Assembly (NCBI GenBank): GCA_964552725.1
Contig: CAZKHU010000124.1
Coordinates: 1 to 7,338, forward strand
DNA: 7,338 bases
Origin: DYTH01 sp964552725
GTDB lineage: Bacteria > Desulfobacterota > Syntrophia > Syntrophales > UBA5619
Direction: 5' to 3'
Under the pieces are notes generated by a model. That model saw only the letters and a list, made by a program, of their open reading frames with translations, was not told the DNA's origin and made no database searches. Shown here one piece after another: positions 1 through 6,953 of this stretch. Position 1 is the first letter of the stretch, and each line of letters opens with the position of its first letter. The translations under genes were made by a program, and so were the position numbers.

Positions 1-55
1 TGTTCCCCTCAATTTCTTTATCATAATTCACAAAGCTTCCATTTTCTTCTACCAT
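1..55 (-). other. Possible gene fragment running off the left edge
   Basis: On the minus strand a frame is open from an ATG at 55 to the window edge and reads MVEENGSFVNYDKEIEGN. Its AT-richer base use differs from the neighbouring ATPase remnant, which fits unrelated DNA joined at about position 69. There is no Shine-Dalgarno sequence before the ATG, so this may be an internal piece of a broken gene rather than a true start. Eighteen codons are too few to show coding by themselves and I do not recognise the family. Confidence 0.18.
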
Positions 56-68
56 CGGACGGCTGCCT

Positions 69-329
69 GGCACGGACGTGGCAATGGCGGCCGCCTCTGT
101 GACGCTGATGAGCGGCGATCTGCGCGCTGTGGTGCGCGCCATTAATCTTTCCCGCCGGACGCTCGCCACGATCAAGCAAAATCTGTTCTGGGCGTTTTTC
201 TATAATGTGCTGTTGATTCCCGCCGCGGCGCTGGGCTTCCTGAACCCGATGGTTGCGGCCGGGGCGATGGCGTTCAGCAGCGTGTTTGTCGTCAGCAATA
301 GCCTGCGGCTGCGTCGCGCCAAGGTTTAA
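69..329 (+). pseudogene. C-terminal remnant of a P1B-type heavy-metal (copper) ATPase
   Basis: The frame ending in TAA at 327-329 encodes the end of a CopA-like P1B ATPase. It starts at GTDVAM, the tail of the family's GTGTDVAM motif in the P-domain, continues through VTLMSGDLRAVVRAI and QNLFWAFFYNVLLIP, and ends in the last membrane helix with NPMVAAGAMAFSSVFVVSNSLRLRR. The intact family is about 700-800 residues and pumps Cu(I) or a related metal out of the cytoplasm. Here the metal-binding domains, the CPC membrane site, the DKTGT phosphorylation site and the GDGIND motif are all absent. The frame meets a stop at 24-26, and the residues before GTDV do not match the family, so the gene is cut at about base 69. 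The GTG at 78 has no convincing ribosome binding site. I read this as a dead fragment, or as a rearrangement or assembly junction. The family call is firm; whether the metal was copper is less so. Confidence 0.85.
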
Positions 330-476
330 TTCCGGGGGAGAATCAGGCGGAGTTTCGAAGAAATGCAGCCCAGTTTTATAATCAGCCGCATCCAGCGCGG
401 CGTCGGGCAGGCTGTACTGCCGCCCCACATTCTCGCCGCCGCCTTTTTTCAGAACTGAAAGAAAGATTTCGTGTAA
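330..476. other. Intergenic mosaic sequence, no assignable gene
   Basis: This stretch lies between the ATPase remnant and the toxin-like start. Several frames are open. On the minus strand one reads GENVGRQYSLPDAALDAADY and then KTGLHFFETPP, which has a protein-like composition, but it runs on antisense through the ATPase remnant and has no supported start or end. On the plus strand a frame ends in FSELKERFRVNE with its TAA at 482-484, overlapping the toxin-like ATG at 477 by 8 bases. That is the spacing expected of an antitoxin tail preceding its toxin. Neither reading could be assigned to a family. Confidence 0.3.
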
Positions 477-710
477 ATGAGTAAGCAGTACAAAACGATT
501 TTCTCTCCCTACGCAGAAGATGATCTGATCGAAATCATTGATATTATCCCCCAATCAATAAATCTCTCTCCTCGCGGGCGGAAGTATAGGGGGCTTGTTT
601 TGCTGGGCAAGGGATATTATGCACTTGATCTGCCTGCCGGAGGCAATCTACATCCTGCAGAAGGTGGCCAAAACGAGGTGAAACTCAAGACCTTCAAGTC
701 AATTGCATAA
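477..710 (+). pseudogene. Truncated ParE/RelE-like toxin remnant
   Basis: The first ~24 residues, beginning MSKQYKTIFSPYAEDDLIEI, match the N-terminal strand and helix of ParE/RelE-superfamily toxins, where a YK-(I/V)-xFSxxAEDDL-xxI pattern is typical. Intact members are about 90-105 residues, act in the cytoplasm, inhibit gyrase or cleave mRNA on ribosomes, and are paired with an upstream antitoxin. Here, after about base 545, the frame gives a Pro/Gly-rich sequence without the central helix or the C-terminal beta strands with their conserved arginine, and it stops at 708-710 after 77 codons. The toxin homology has therefore been lost, probably by deletion or replacement. A frame ending in KERFRVNE with TAA at 482-484 overlaps the start and may be the tail of the lost antitoxin. 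The ribosome binding site is weak (a GAAAGAAAG stretch). The identification rests on a short segment, so it is moderate. Confidence 0.5.
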
Positions 711-736
711 GGTCGGGATTGTTATTCCCAGTTGCG
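711..736. other. Spacer downstream of the large SEC-C gene
   Basis: This is the short gap between the toxin-like frame and the end of the converging minus-strand gene. A weak potential hairpin (GGGA and TCCC arms, 4 bp, around 714-728) lies just past that gene's stop on the minus strand. It is not followed by a convincing U-tract, so I do not call a terminator. Confidence 0.3.
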
Positions 737-3700
737 TCAGCCTTCATCCCTCCCGAATCCCAGCTCTTTCCGCAAGGGGCCGAGGTTCATGAAGGGTTCG
801 CCGTTCTTTTTCTTTTGGGCTTCCCCATATTCCAGATCCTTGATGAGGCCGAGGACTTTCTCTCTGCCCGCTGGCGACGCCGCGGCCTCCCGGGGGGTCT
901 TGCCTCCGAGGGCCGGAATCGCCGTATCGGGCCAGGCGGACAGGTACTTCTGCATCACCGAGGTCAGCATGGTTCTGTACCGCTCATCATGTTTTAAGGG
1001 CTTTGCCGCTTCCTCTTTTTCTTCTTGCCGCTCCATGGCTACGTGGATGTCCTCGAATTCGTCGACGCGATGACGGACGGAACCCCGCAGCAGATCGAGA
1101 AGCCTCTTTTTTCCCCTTTCCAGTCGTTCCCGGGACATGCATTCGAGGGTCAGCCTGTCGGGATGGAGGTTGACCGTGCCGAGGACCGTGAATGTCAACT
1201 GCCCGGACGGATGGACGATGCTGGAGGTGGTAATAATTCCCTTTTCAACTTCCCCGGAACCCATCTCCCACTCCTTGGAGGGGCCTCTTTTCAGCCACGA
1301 GTAGCTCACGCCCCCGGAAGGGGTCTCTTCCTCATCGGTGAAATCGTACTCACCGGAAAGGAGTTTCCGGGCTCGTCCGTAATCGGTTACGGTAAAGTGG
1401 ACCCTCGCAGAGATGATTCGGTGTCTTTCCTCGGTGAGCAGCACGGGCGGTTTTTCAACGACCTCATCAAAGAAACGCCCGATCAGGAAGGCGTTCTCCT
1501 TCAAAAAGACGGGCCAGCCCCCTCGCCCCGTTTCGGCCTCGAAGCTCCGGCGAGCCTTGTCTATATATGCCTTCAGGGCTTCTACCCTCATCCGTGGCAG
1601 CTTCTGCCCATTTCCAGCAAGCCTGCACACGTCGTCCATTTTGTAAACCCTCGCCTGAAGGATATCCCATTGGACTGCCTCGTAGGATGCGGAGATTTCC
1701 TGCACACCCATCGCCTCGCCGGTAAAGATATCCCGGATCGTCAGCCCTTCCCCTTCCCGGACATCCTGCACCTCGTAGATGGACTCGTAACTTTTCATAA
1801 GGGATTCGGCGAGGCGTTTCTCTTCTGCGGTCAGTGTGTTCCGCCGTTGGTCGCAGAAGCTCTCCATTATTGTTTTTCCGTTTTCCCTGCGGTAGTCGTG
1901 GATGAACCAATCGTGGAACTGGCCTTCATCTCGGGAGGCCCTCTCGGGCAGTGCGAGGGGCTCCCGGAGCTCGATATTCCAGAATATGCCCGTGCCCCTC
2001 AGAAAATCGTTACGGGATATCTCCCTTTTGACGTAGCGGGAAAGATTTTCCCGGAGGCGCCGGAAAACCGGATCAGGTGCGGGCGCTTTGCGGGGCGCCG
2101 GTTCAGTTGGCGCCGATTCCTGCCCGGATTCCTTGAGGAGGCAGCACTTCTTGTATTTCTTTCCGCTTCCGCAAGGGCAAGGGTGATTTCGGCCGACCGC
2201 CCGTTGCGGGGGAGCCGTCGCCTCCCTCATGACGCCTTGTTCATGAGGAGAGGGGAGTTCCCGCCCGAGCTTTTCCGCCACAAGCATAAGCTTGTCGAGA
2301 AGGCCTTCCTTGAATTGATCGCGATCGCCGCTGAGCCGGTAGTAGTTTCCCCGGTCCATGACCTCTGCGGCCTTGCTGTAATGAGTAAAGGCCGCCTCGA
2401 GATCGCCCTTGTCGAAGGCGTATTCGCCGAGGGTGACGTGACCTTCTACGCTCAGGGGGTCGTTCTTGAGCGCCCGCTCGTAAATGGGCACGGCATCCTC
2501 CCGCCGCTTGCCCTGCTGGAGGGCGTTGGCAAAACCGATGAGAAGTTCGGGGTTCTCCGAATCCTTTTTCAGCTTCTTCTCATATTTGTCTATCAAATCC
2601 TGGATGGGCATATCCTTCCCGAGGGCCGATACCGACCTGCGGGTGGCGACTGTCATTTCATCCAGGTCTGCTTTGGCGGCTTCCGGGAGAAGATGGAGCG
2701 CCGCCAACCGGGCTGTCACCGCGATCCTTCCCTCTTCGGGGATTTCATAATGGTCGAGCGCTCCGCATTGCTTGCAGACGATGCAGTCATCAATCACCAT
2801 GTCTGCTGTGCCGGCGACCGCGAAGACCTTGTCAACCGTGTAATGATAGACATTATGGCAAGAGCGGCACTTGAGCGGGATCTCTATAGGTTCCCTCAGG
2901 AGGGCTGCCATGTCCCCCTCTTCCAGCGCGCGGCGCAAGCGCCTTTTTCTTTTTTCGCGGCGCTCGCTTTCCCGCTCGATGTTCTTGAGTTCGGGATTTG
3001 TTATGCCGTTGACAAGGCACAGGTAGCGAAAGGTCTCGTTTTCGGCTTGCTCGCCCGCTTTCAGCTCGGTCTTCAGAACCGGGATAAACCTTTTATCGCC
3101 TATTCCGGTCACGGTGTTCAGAAGCCATTCCCTGTACTCGCCCCACAGAAGCGACCAGTGGGTCAAAACGAGATCAGCCGCCTTCTCCGTTGGAAGCTCC
3201 TCCAGGACGCGCAGCGCCAGAGGGATTCCGACCGGGTTGTTCTGCTCGAAAAGGGGGCGCAGCAGGGGAATGGAAAGGTCGCCCAGACTGCTGACTGCCC
3301 TGACGACGTCATCAGCGAACTCGTCGTCTTCGAAGCTCACTGTCAGCAGCTCCCGGGCCAGCTCTGCATCGATGACCCTGCCCGCGAACCGGATGATTCG
3401 CCCGTTTGCCTCGGCGAAAGGGAACTGCCCCAGCCGGCGGATGGCCTCGCCGGCCAGGCTCTTCGCGTCCGCCCTTTGGGCAAGGAGATCCATGAGCGCA
3501 TCGTCCTGGGGCGCAGCGGGCCTGTCCTCAAAAAATATCCTGAGCGCCGCATCCGGGTCGAGCATTGCAGGATTCAGGGCGAGCAGGGAGCGGGACTCTG
3601 TAAGCAGGGAAAGAACGATAATGGCAATACAGGCCACGATTTCCCGCTGCGCCGGGGGAATTTCCGCGGCTGTTTCCTTAAGGGCGCTCAGGACGGCGCA

Positions 3701-4564
3701 ATGAAAGAACGGGACGTCCCTTTCCGCCTGCCAGCGGAGATAGGCCGCCTCGCCGTGTTCCCGCCTTTTTTCCTGCTCAATCGCCAGGGCGGTTAGGCCC
3801 GCCTCTTGCAAAATTTCGTTGAACCTCCGCCTTTTCAAGAGCGCTTTGAGGGATTTTGCGACGTTCTCGTACTCGCCTCCGGTCAGGAGCTCGAAAGCAT
3901 CATCAACTTCCGCGGCGAGTTCTTCGGAGGCCCTCTTGCCGGCAAGTTCCTCACTCGCGCACCATCCCCCGGCGCGGTACGTGATTCCGGATAGGAGCGC
4001 CGCGACATAGCCGCTCACGCCGCTGCGATAGGCGGAAAGAAGCAGTTTGCTAATGTCTGTGCCCGCCGCGAGGTTCGCGTGGAAAAACAGGGCTGCTGCC
4101 TCCCGGGAGCGGCCAAGCGAGTCGAGATGCCCAAGTGTGTCTTCCACGTACAGATGGGCCTCTTTTGTTCCGAGAAGGGCAACGTTCATCAACCCCCCGG
4201 CGAAGTCGGCGAGGGCAGCCTCGGCCTCGGGTATCCGGACATGCTTTTCCTTTACGGCGTCGAGGAGTCTGTTGTCTTTCAGCAAAACCAGGGCATGGGC
4301 GAGGCGCTCTGCCGAAAGACCCGAGCTTTTTCTGAAGGCGGCAAGCAGGGTATCGGCGATGCCACTGTCGGGATAGGCGCAGAAATAGTCGGCGGCTTGG
4401 ACCGCCACCGATTCTTCCCGGTCGTTCAGAAGCCCGACCATGAGCGGCCCTGCCTCCTGCGGGTAAAGATAGCGCGCCCGGTCAGCCGCCCAGCTTTTCA
4501 CCCCCGGGTCTTGATGCCCGCACAAGCGGGTGAGCGCTTCAAAACTCCACAAAAAATCTGCCAT
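737..4564 (-). CDS. Large HEAT/TPR protein with zinc ribbon and SEC-C zinc-binding motif
   Basis: This gene encodes 1275 residues with no signal peptide or membrane segment, so the product is probably cytoplasmic. In order, residues ~1-525 are paired amphipathic helices typical of HEAT-like repeats, and 530-545 form a highly basic linker. Residues 566-600 form a zinc ribbon (C566, C569, C594, C597, with C600 nearby). Residues ~655-735 hold about two TPR units. Residues 790-808 are a textbook SEC-C motif, CPCGSGKKYKKCC (C796, C798, C807, C808), the zinc knuckle known from the SecA C-terminus. Residues ~825-1190 form a module that recurs after SEC-C motifs in bacterial proteins (FHDWFIHDYR, then IRDIFTGEAMGV). 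Residues 1205-1250 carry W1211 and LGGKTPREA (1219-1227), like the Xre/MbcA/ParS toxin-binding domain. I chose the ATG at 4564 over one 11 codons upstream because GGAGG sits 4 bases before it. The repeats and zinc sites suggest protein or nucleic-acid binding; no enzymatic motif is seen. The function is unknown. Confidence 0.93.
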   Translation of the reverse strand: MADFLWSFEALTRLCGHQDPGVKSWAADRARYLYPQEAGPLMVGLLNDREESVAVQAADYFCAYPDSGIADTLLAAFRKSSGLSAERLAHALVLLKDNRLLDAVKEKHVRIPEAEAALADFAGGLMNVALLGTKEAHLYVEDTLGHLDSLGRSREAAALFFHANLAAGTDISKLLLSAYRSGVSGYVAALLSGITYRAGGWCASEELAGKRASEELAAEVDDAFELLTGGEYENVAKSLKALLKRRRFNEILQEAGLTALAIEQEKRREHGEAAYLRWQAERDVPFFHCAVLSALKETAAEIPPAQREIVACIAIIVLSLLTESRSLLALNPAMLDPDAALRIFFEDRPAAPQDDALMDLLAQRADAKSLAGEAIRRLGQFPFAEANGRIIRFAGRVIDAELARELLTVSFEDDEFADDVVRAVSSLGDLSIPLLRPLFEQNNPVGIPLALRVLEELPTEKAADLVLTHWSLLWGEYREWLLNTVTGIGDKRFIPVLKTELKAGEQAENETFRYLCLVNGITNPELKNIERESERREKRKRRLRRALEEGDMAALLREPIEIPLKCRSCHNVYHYTVDKVFAVAGTADMVIDDCIVCKQCGALDHYEIPEEGRIAVTARLAALHLLPEAAKADLDEMTVATRRSVSALGKDMPIQDLIDKYEKKLKKDSENPELLIGFANALQQGKRREDAVPIYERALKNDPLSVEGHVTLGEYAFDKGDLEAAFTHYSKAAEVMDRGNYYRLSGDRDQFKEGLLDKLMLVAEKLGRELPSPHEQGVMREATAPPQRAVGRNHPCPCGSGKKYKKCCLLKESGQESAPTEPAPRKAPAPDPVFRRLRENLSRYVKREISRNDFLRGTGIFWNIELREPLALPERASRDEGQFHDWFIHDYRRENGKTIMESFCDQRRNTLTAEEKRLAESLMKSYESIYEVQDVREGEGLTIRDIFTGEAMGVQEISASYEAVQWDILQARVYKMDDVCRLAGNGQKLPRMRVEALKAYIDKARRSFEAETGRGGWPVFLKENAFLIGRFFDEVVEKPPVLLTEERHRIISARVHFTVTDYGRARKLLSGEYDFTDEEETPSGGVSYSWLKRGPSKEWEMGSGEVEKGIITTSSIVHPSGQLTFTVLGTVNLHPDRLTLECMSRERLERGKKRLLDLLRGSVRHRVDEFEDIHVAMERQEEKEEAAKPLKHDERYRTMLTSVMQKYLSAWPDTAIPALGGKTPREAAASPAGREKVLGLIKDLEYGEAQKKKNGEPFMNLGPLRKELGFGRDEG

Positions 4565-4566
4565 TT

Positions 4567-4574
4567 CTCCTCCT
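4567..4574 (-). promoter_or_regulatory. Ribosome binding site of the large SEC-C gene
   Basis: AGGAGGAG on the minus strand lies directly before the ATG at 4564. It decides the start in favour of MADFLWSF rather than the upstream in-frame ATG at 4597, which has no comparable site. Confidence 0.8.
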
Positions 4575-4628
4575 TTTTGATTATGGCAGCCTAACATGCT
4601 TATTACCCTGCCCAGTTTTTGGGGAGTG

Positions 4629-4648
4629 TTATAGTTTTGAAACTATAA
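4629..4648. repeat. 9-bp inverted repeat between hflC and the SEC-C gene
   Basis: TTATAGTTT and AAACTATAA form perfect 9-bp arms around a 2-base centre. As RNA this would fold with about eight pairs and a 4-base loop. On the minus strand it starts 15 bases after the hflC stop and is flanked by a G-run (4654-4660) and a CCCC (4621-4624), which could lengthen the stem across an internal loop. It lacks a following U-tract, so a classical terminator is unlikely. A regulator-binding site, or a structure that processes or stabilises the hflC message end, is possible. The plus strand also reads TATAAT here by chance of the palindrome. Confidence 0.5.
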
Positions 4649-4663
4649 TCTTTCCCCCCCTCA

Positions 4664-5653
4664 TTACTTCGCGGCGGCGCCTCTCCTGCCAAAAGAGGCG
4701 CCTTTGGGATATGCCGACTTGAGGTATCGATAGAAGTCGCTGTCCGTGGTGAGGATCGCAACTGAATTTTTGGTTGATCCCTCTCCATACACCTCCAGTG
4801 TTCGCAGGAATGCGTAGAACTCGGGATTGCGGCTGTATGACCTGGCATAGATGCGCGTCGCCTCCGCGTCGGCCTTGCCGCGGATTTCCTGCACCCGGCG
4901 GTAGGCAGTGGAACGGATCCCGCGTAGTTCTTTGTCCATAGTTCCGAGGATTTCCGCGCTTTGTCCTTCTCCCTCCGAACGGAACTGTGCCGCGATGCGT
5001 TTCCGTTCGGAGATCATCCGTGCATACACCTTTTCCCGGACGCTCTCCACGTAATCGAGACGTTTGATGCGCACGTCCACCAGTTCGATCCCATACTGAG
5101 GGATGATCTTCCGCGCCTCGGCGAGAATGGTGCGGGTGATCTCCTCCCGTCCCCGGCTGATTTTTTTCTTGAGCTCTTTTTCCTGCTCCGCTGGAACTTC
5201 ATGCAGGACTTCCTCCCCGGGAATTCTCCATGATGAACTGCGGACAAGCTCCACCAATTCGCTGCTCGACACCTGGTCGCGCACCACGGAATCGATGATA
5301 TCGTTCAAACGGGACTGAGCCCCCGCTTCCGTGGCTACGTTTTCCAGAAATTTTCTTGCATCGGCGATTCGCCAGCGCGCTGTGGTATCTACCCAGATAA
5401 ACTCCCGTCCTTTGGTCGGAATCTGATTGGGGTCTCCATCCCAGACAAGGAGACGTTTTTCGAAACGCCTGACGTCCTGAATGAAGGGGATCTTGATGTG
5501 CAGACCTGCCTTGGTTACCGTTTCTCCGACGGGTCGGCCGAACTGGACGATGACCGCTTGCTGGCCCTCTTCCAGTATATAAAAAGCGGAAAGGATGCTC
5601 ATCGCAATTGCCGCTGCCAGAATAATCATCACTGTTTGCTTTGCGTTTTTCAT
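4664..5653 (-). CDS. hflC: HflC, SPFH/band 7 subunit of the FtsH-regulating HflKC complex
   Basis: HflC forms a hetero-oligomeric cage with HflK in the inner membrane, on the periplasmic side, around the FtsH AAA protease and modulates FtsH degradation of membrane proteins (known from E. coli). The product has 329 residues, against 334 in E. coli. Residues 8-27 are an N-terminal membrane anchor and ~27-200 the SPFH domain (EEGQQAVIVQFGRP, GLHIKIPFIQDV). Residues ~200-270 form the long charged helix with the HflC signature ERKRIAAQFRSEGEG and RGKADAEATRIYA. The C-terminal segment NPEFYAFLRTLEVY and TDSDFYRYLKS is characteristic of HflC and separates it from HflK. The ATG at 5653 has AAGGAGG 6 bases upstream. 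It overlaps the hflK stop as ATGA, so translation is probably coupled and the two subunits made in similar amounts. Nothing appears missing. Confidence 0.97.
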   Translation of the reverse strand: MKNAKQTVMIILAAAIAMSILSAFYILEEGQQAVIVQFGRPVGETVTKAGLHIKIPFIQDVRRFEKRLLVWDGDPNQIPTKGREFIWVDTTARWRIADARKFLENVATEAGAQSRLNDIIDSVVRDQVSSSELVELVRSSSWRIPGEEVLHEVPAEQEKELKKKISRGREEITRTILAEARKIIPQYGIELVDVRIKRLDYVESVREKVYARMISERKRIAAQFRSEGEGQSAEILGTMDKELRGIRSTAYRRVQEIRGKADAEATRIYARSYSRNPEFYAFLRTLEVYGEGSTKNSVAILTTDSDFYRYLKSAYPKGASFGRRGAAAK

Positions 5654-6720
5654 TTTTTTCCTCCTTCGGCAGGCGGTGCGACAGGCAGCGCTTCCCCGGA
5701 TTTCATGGGAAGCCAGGGTATCAGGGCTTTCTGGTCGCTGTCCACGATATAGAGGTCTTTCAGCCCCGCCAGGAAGCCGCTCAGCGATTCCAGATACATC
5801 CGCTGCCGCGTGACCTCCGGGGCGCCTTCATAGTCGGCCAGGATAGCCAAAAAGCGGTTGGCCTCGCCTTGTGCCCGGTTGGTTCGCTCCAGGGCGTACC
5901 CTTCGGCCTGGCTGATGCTCTGGGTCGCCTCGCCGCCGGCTTTGGGAATTTCGCGGTTTGCCTGCTCCTGAGCCTGGTTGATGGTTCGTTCCTTATCCTG
6001 GCGCGCCTCGTTGACTTCGTTAAATGCCGGCTTCACCGAGTCGGGAGGCGTTACATCCTGGAGTTCGACGGTTACCAGACGCACACCGGTTTTATATTCG
6101 CTCAGGATTTTTTGAATCTCCTCTTTTGCCTCGCTCGATACCTCCACGCGGGCCACCGTGAGCACGTCGCTGCCGAGACGGTTGCCGACTACCCTGCGCA
6201 TGACCGACTCGGTGATGTCGCGAACCGTCTTCGGCGTATCGCGCACATTGAACAGAAAAAGGATCGGGTCTTCGATCCGGTACTGAATGATCCACTGGAC
6301 ATCGATAACATTGAGGTCTCCCGTCAACATGAGGGATTCGTTTTTAAAAGCCTTGTTGTCGGCCGCATACTGCGTCCGCTGGCCCGAGGCGGCGGCCAGC
6401 GTCCGGTAGCCGAATTCTTCTTTAAGAACCCTTGCCGTAGGAACCGTACGAACCGTTTCGATACCCAAAGGCGCCTTAAAGTGCAGACCCGGCCCGGCCG
6501 TCCGGACGACCTCGCCGAATCGCTGCACAACGGCCGTCTCTTCCGGTTGGACCGTAAACCACGTGGTCCAGAGAGAAATAACGACCACCGCGATGGCAAG
6601 CAACGTAACCATCGGTGCGCCCTTAAAACTGAGTGACTGCAATTGCTGCAGGATCTTTCCGATGATCTCGTCCAAAGACGGCCGCTGCCCGTCAGGGCCG
6701 TATCCTCCTTCTTGCGTCAT
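5650..6720 (-). CDS. hflK: HflK, SPFH/band 7 partner of HflC
   Basis: HflK is the second subunit of the HflKC cage that holds and regulates FtsH at the inner membrane. Residues 1-33 are a short cytoplasmic tail with a family-typical SLDEIIGKILQQLQ helix. Residues ~37-57 are the membrane anchor. Residues ~57-225 are the SPFH domain (VQPEETAVVQRFGE, GPGLHFKAPL, MLTGDLNVIDVQWIIQYRI, LQDVTPPDSVKPAFNEV). Residues ~235-300 are an Ala/Gln/Glu-rich coiled coil, and the tail ends in LYIVDSDQKALIPWLP. At 356 residues it is shorter than E. coli HflK (419), mainly because the Gly-rich N-terminal extension is much reduced and the C-terminal tail is short. The ATG at 6720 follows AAAGGAGG at 6 bases. The start overlaps the stop of the preceding small frame as ATGA, and the stop overlaps hflC, so it sits inside an operon. 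Confidence 0.97.
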   Translation of the reverse strand: MTQEGGYGPDGQRPSLDEIIGKILQQLQSLSFKGAPMVTLLAIAVVVISLWTTWFTVQPEETAVVQRFGEVVRTAGPGLHFKAPLGIETVRTVPTARVLKEEFGYRTLAAASGQRTQYAADNKAFKNESLMLTGDLNVIDVQWIIQYRIEDPILFLFNVRDTPKTVRDITESVMRRVVGNRLGSDVLTVARVEVSSEAKEEIQKILSEYKTGVRLVTVELQDVTPPDSVKPAFNEVNEARQDKERTINQAQEQANREIPKAGGEATQSISQAEGYALERTNRAQGEANRFLAILADYEGAPEVTRQRMYLESLSGFLAGLKDLYIVDSDQKALIPWLPMKSGEALPVAPPAEGGKK

Positions 6721-6950
6721 GGATTGCCTCCTTTCAACTCAAAAACGTGCTCTGTTCCGGTGATGAGCGCCAAACAACGAGAACGTGTCACCCGCGTCAT
6801 ACCCATGCCGCTTTGGGGAAAATCTGATCGTCGCCCCACTCCGAGGGGGCATAAAAGTCCGGCAAAAGCGATAGCGAAAACTGTTTCTACAGTCAAGATA
6901 AACCCAAAATAAATCAAAAATTTTGCGAAGAACATCGACCGAGCGCGCAA
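6717..6950 (-). CDS. Possible small membrane protein upstream of hflK
   Basis: This 77-codon frame starts at a TTG at 6950, 8 bases after GAGGGG and 3 bases after the stop of the DUF1161 gene. It ends in a TGA that overlaps the hflK ATG by 4 bases. The N-terminal half contains one strongly hydrophobic stretch (about residues 6-29, including KFLIYFGFILTVETVFAIAF) that would span the membrane. The rest is basic and polar with no recognised motif. I do not recognise the family. In favour of a real gene are the exact fit between its neighbours and the coupling signals at both ends. Against it are a TTG start, unremarkable codon use, and a second, overlapping frame (6739-6957) that is also open. 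The alternative is that these 233 bases are an untranslated leader or promoter region for hflKC. Confidence 0.4.
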   Translation of the reverse strand: MRARSMFFAKFLIYFGFILTVETVFAIAFAGLLCPLGVGRRSDFPQSGMGMTRVTRSRCLALITGTEHVFELKGGNP

Positions 6951-6953
6951 GGA

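Noticed and set aside
21..554. A 177-codon minus-strand frame across the left end
   Set aside because: It is antisense to both the ATPase remnant and the toxin-like start, and its Arg/His/Gln-rich C-terminal half is typical of a shadow frame. Only the part over 335-475 could conceivably be coding, and it was not recognised.
1025..3796. A 923-codon open frame on the plus strand, antisense to the large gene
   Set aside because: The minus-strand reading contains unmistakable SEC-C, zinc-ribbon and TPR motifs and a good ribosome binding site. The antisense reading has no recognisable domain and an odd composition. Long antisense openness is expected from the GC-rich codon use of the real gene.
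4603..4848. An 81-codon minus-strand frame overlapping the end of hflC
   Set aside because: It lies mostly within hflC in another frame, with no ribosome binding site or recognisable family.
5641..6636. A 331-codon plus-strand frame opposite hflK
   Set aside because: It is the shadow of hflK, whose SPFH motifs are clear on the minus strand. It has no ribosome binding site or family pattern.
6880..6893. ACTGT-TTCT-ACAGT palindrome considered as a LexA box
   Set aside because: The CTG...CAG spacing is 6 bases rather than the 10 of the enterobacterial LexA site, and the arms are only 5 bp. Chance occurrence is likely.
6868..6896. TTGACT, 17-base spacer and TATCGC as an internal promoter for hflK on the minus strand
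   Set aside because: The -35 box is good but the -10 box matches only three of six consensus positions, so it does not reach the level of a feature.
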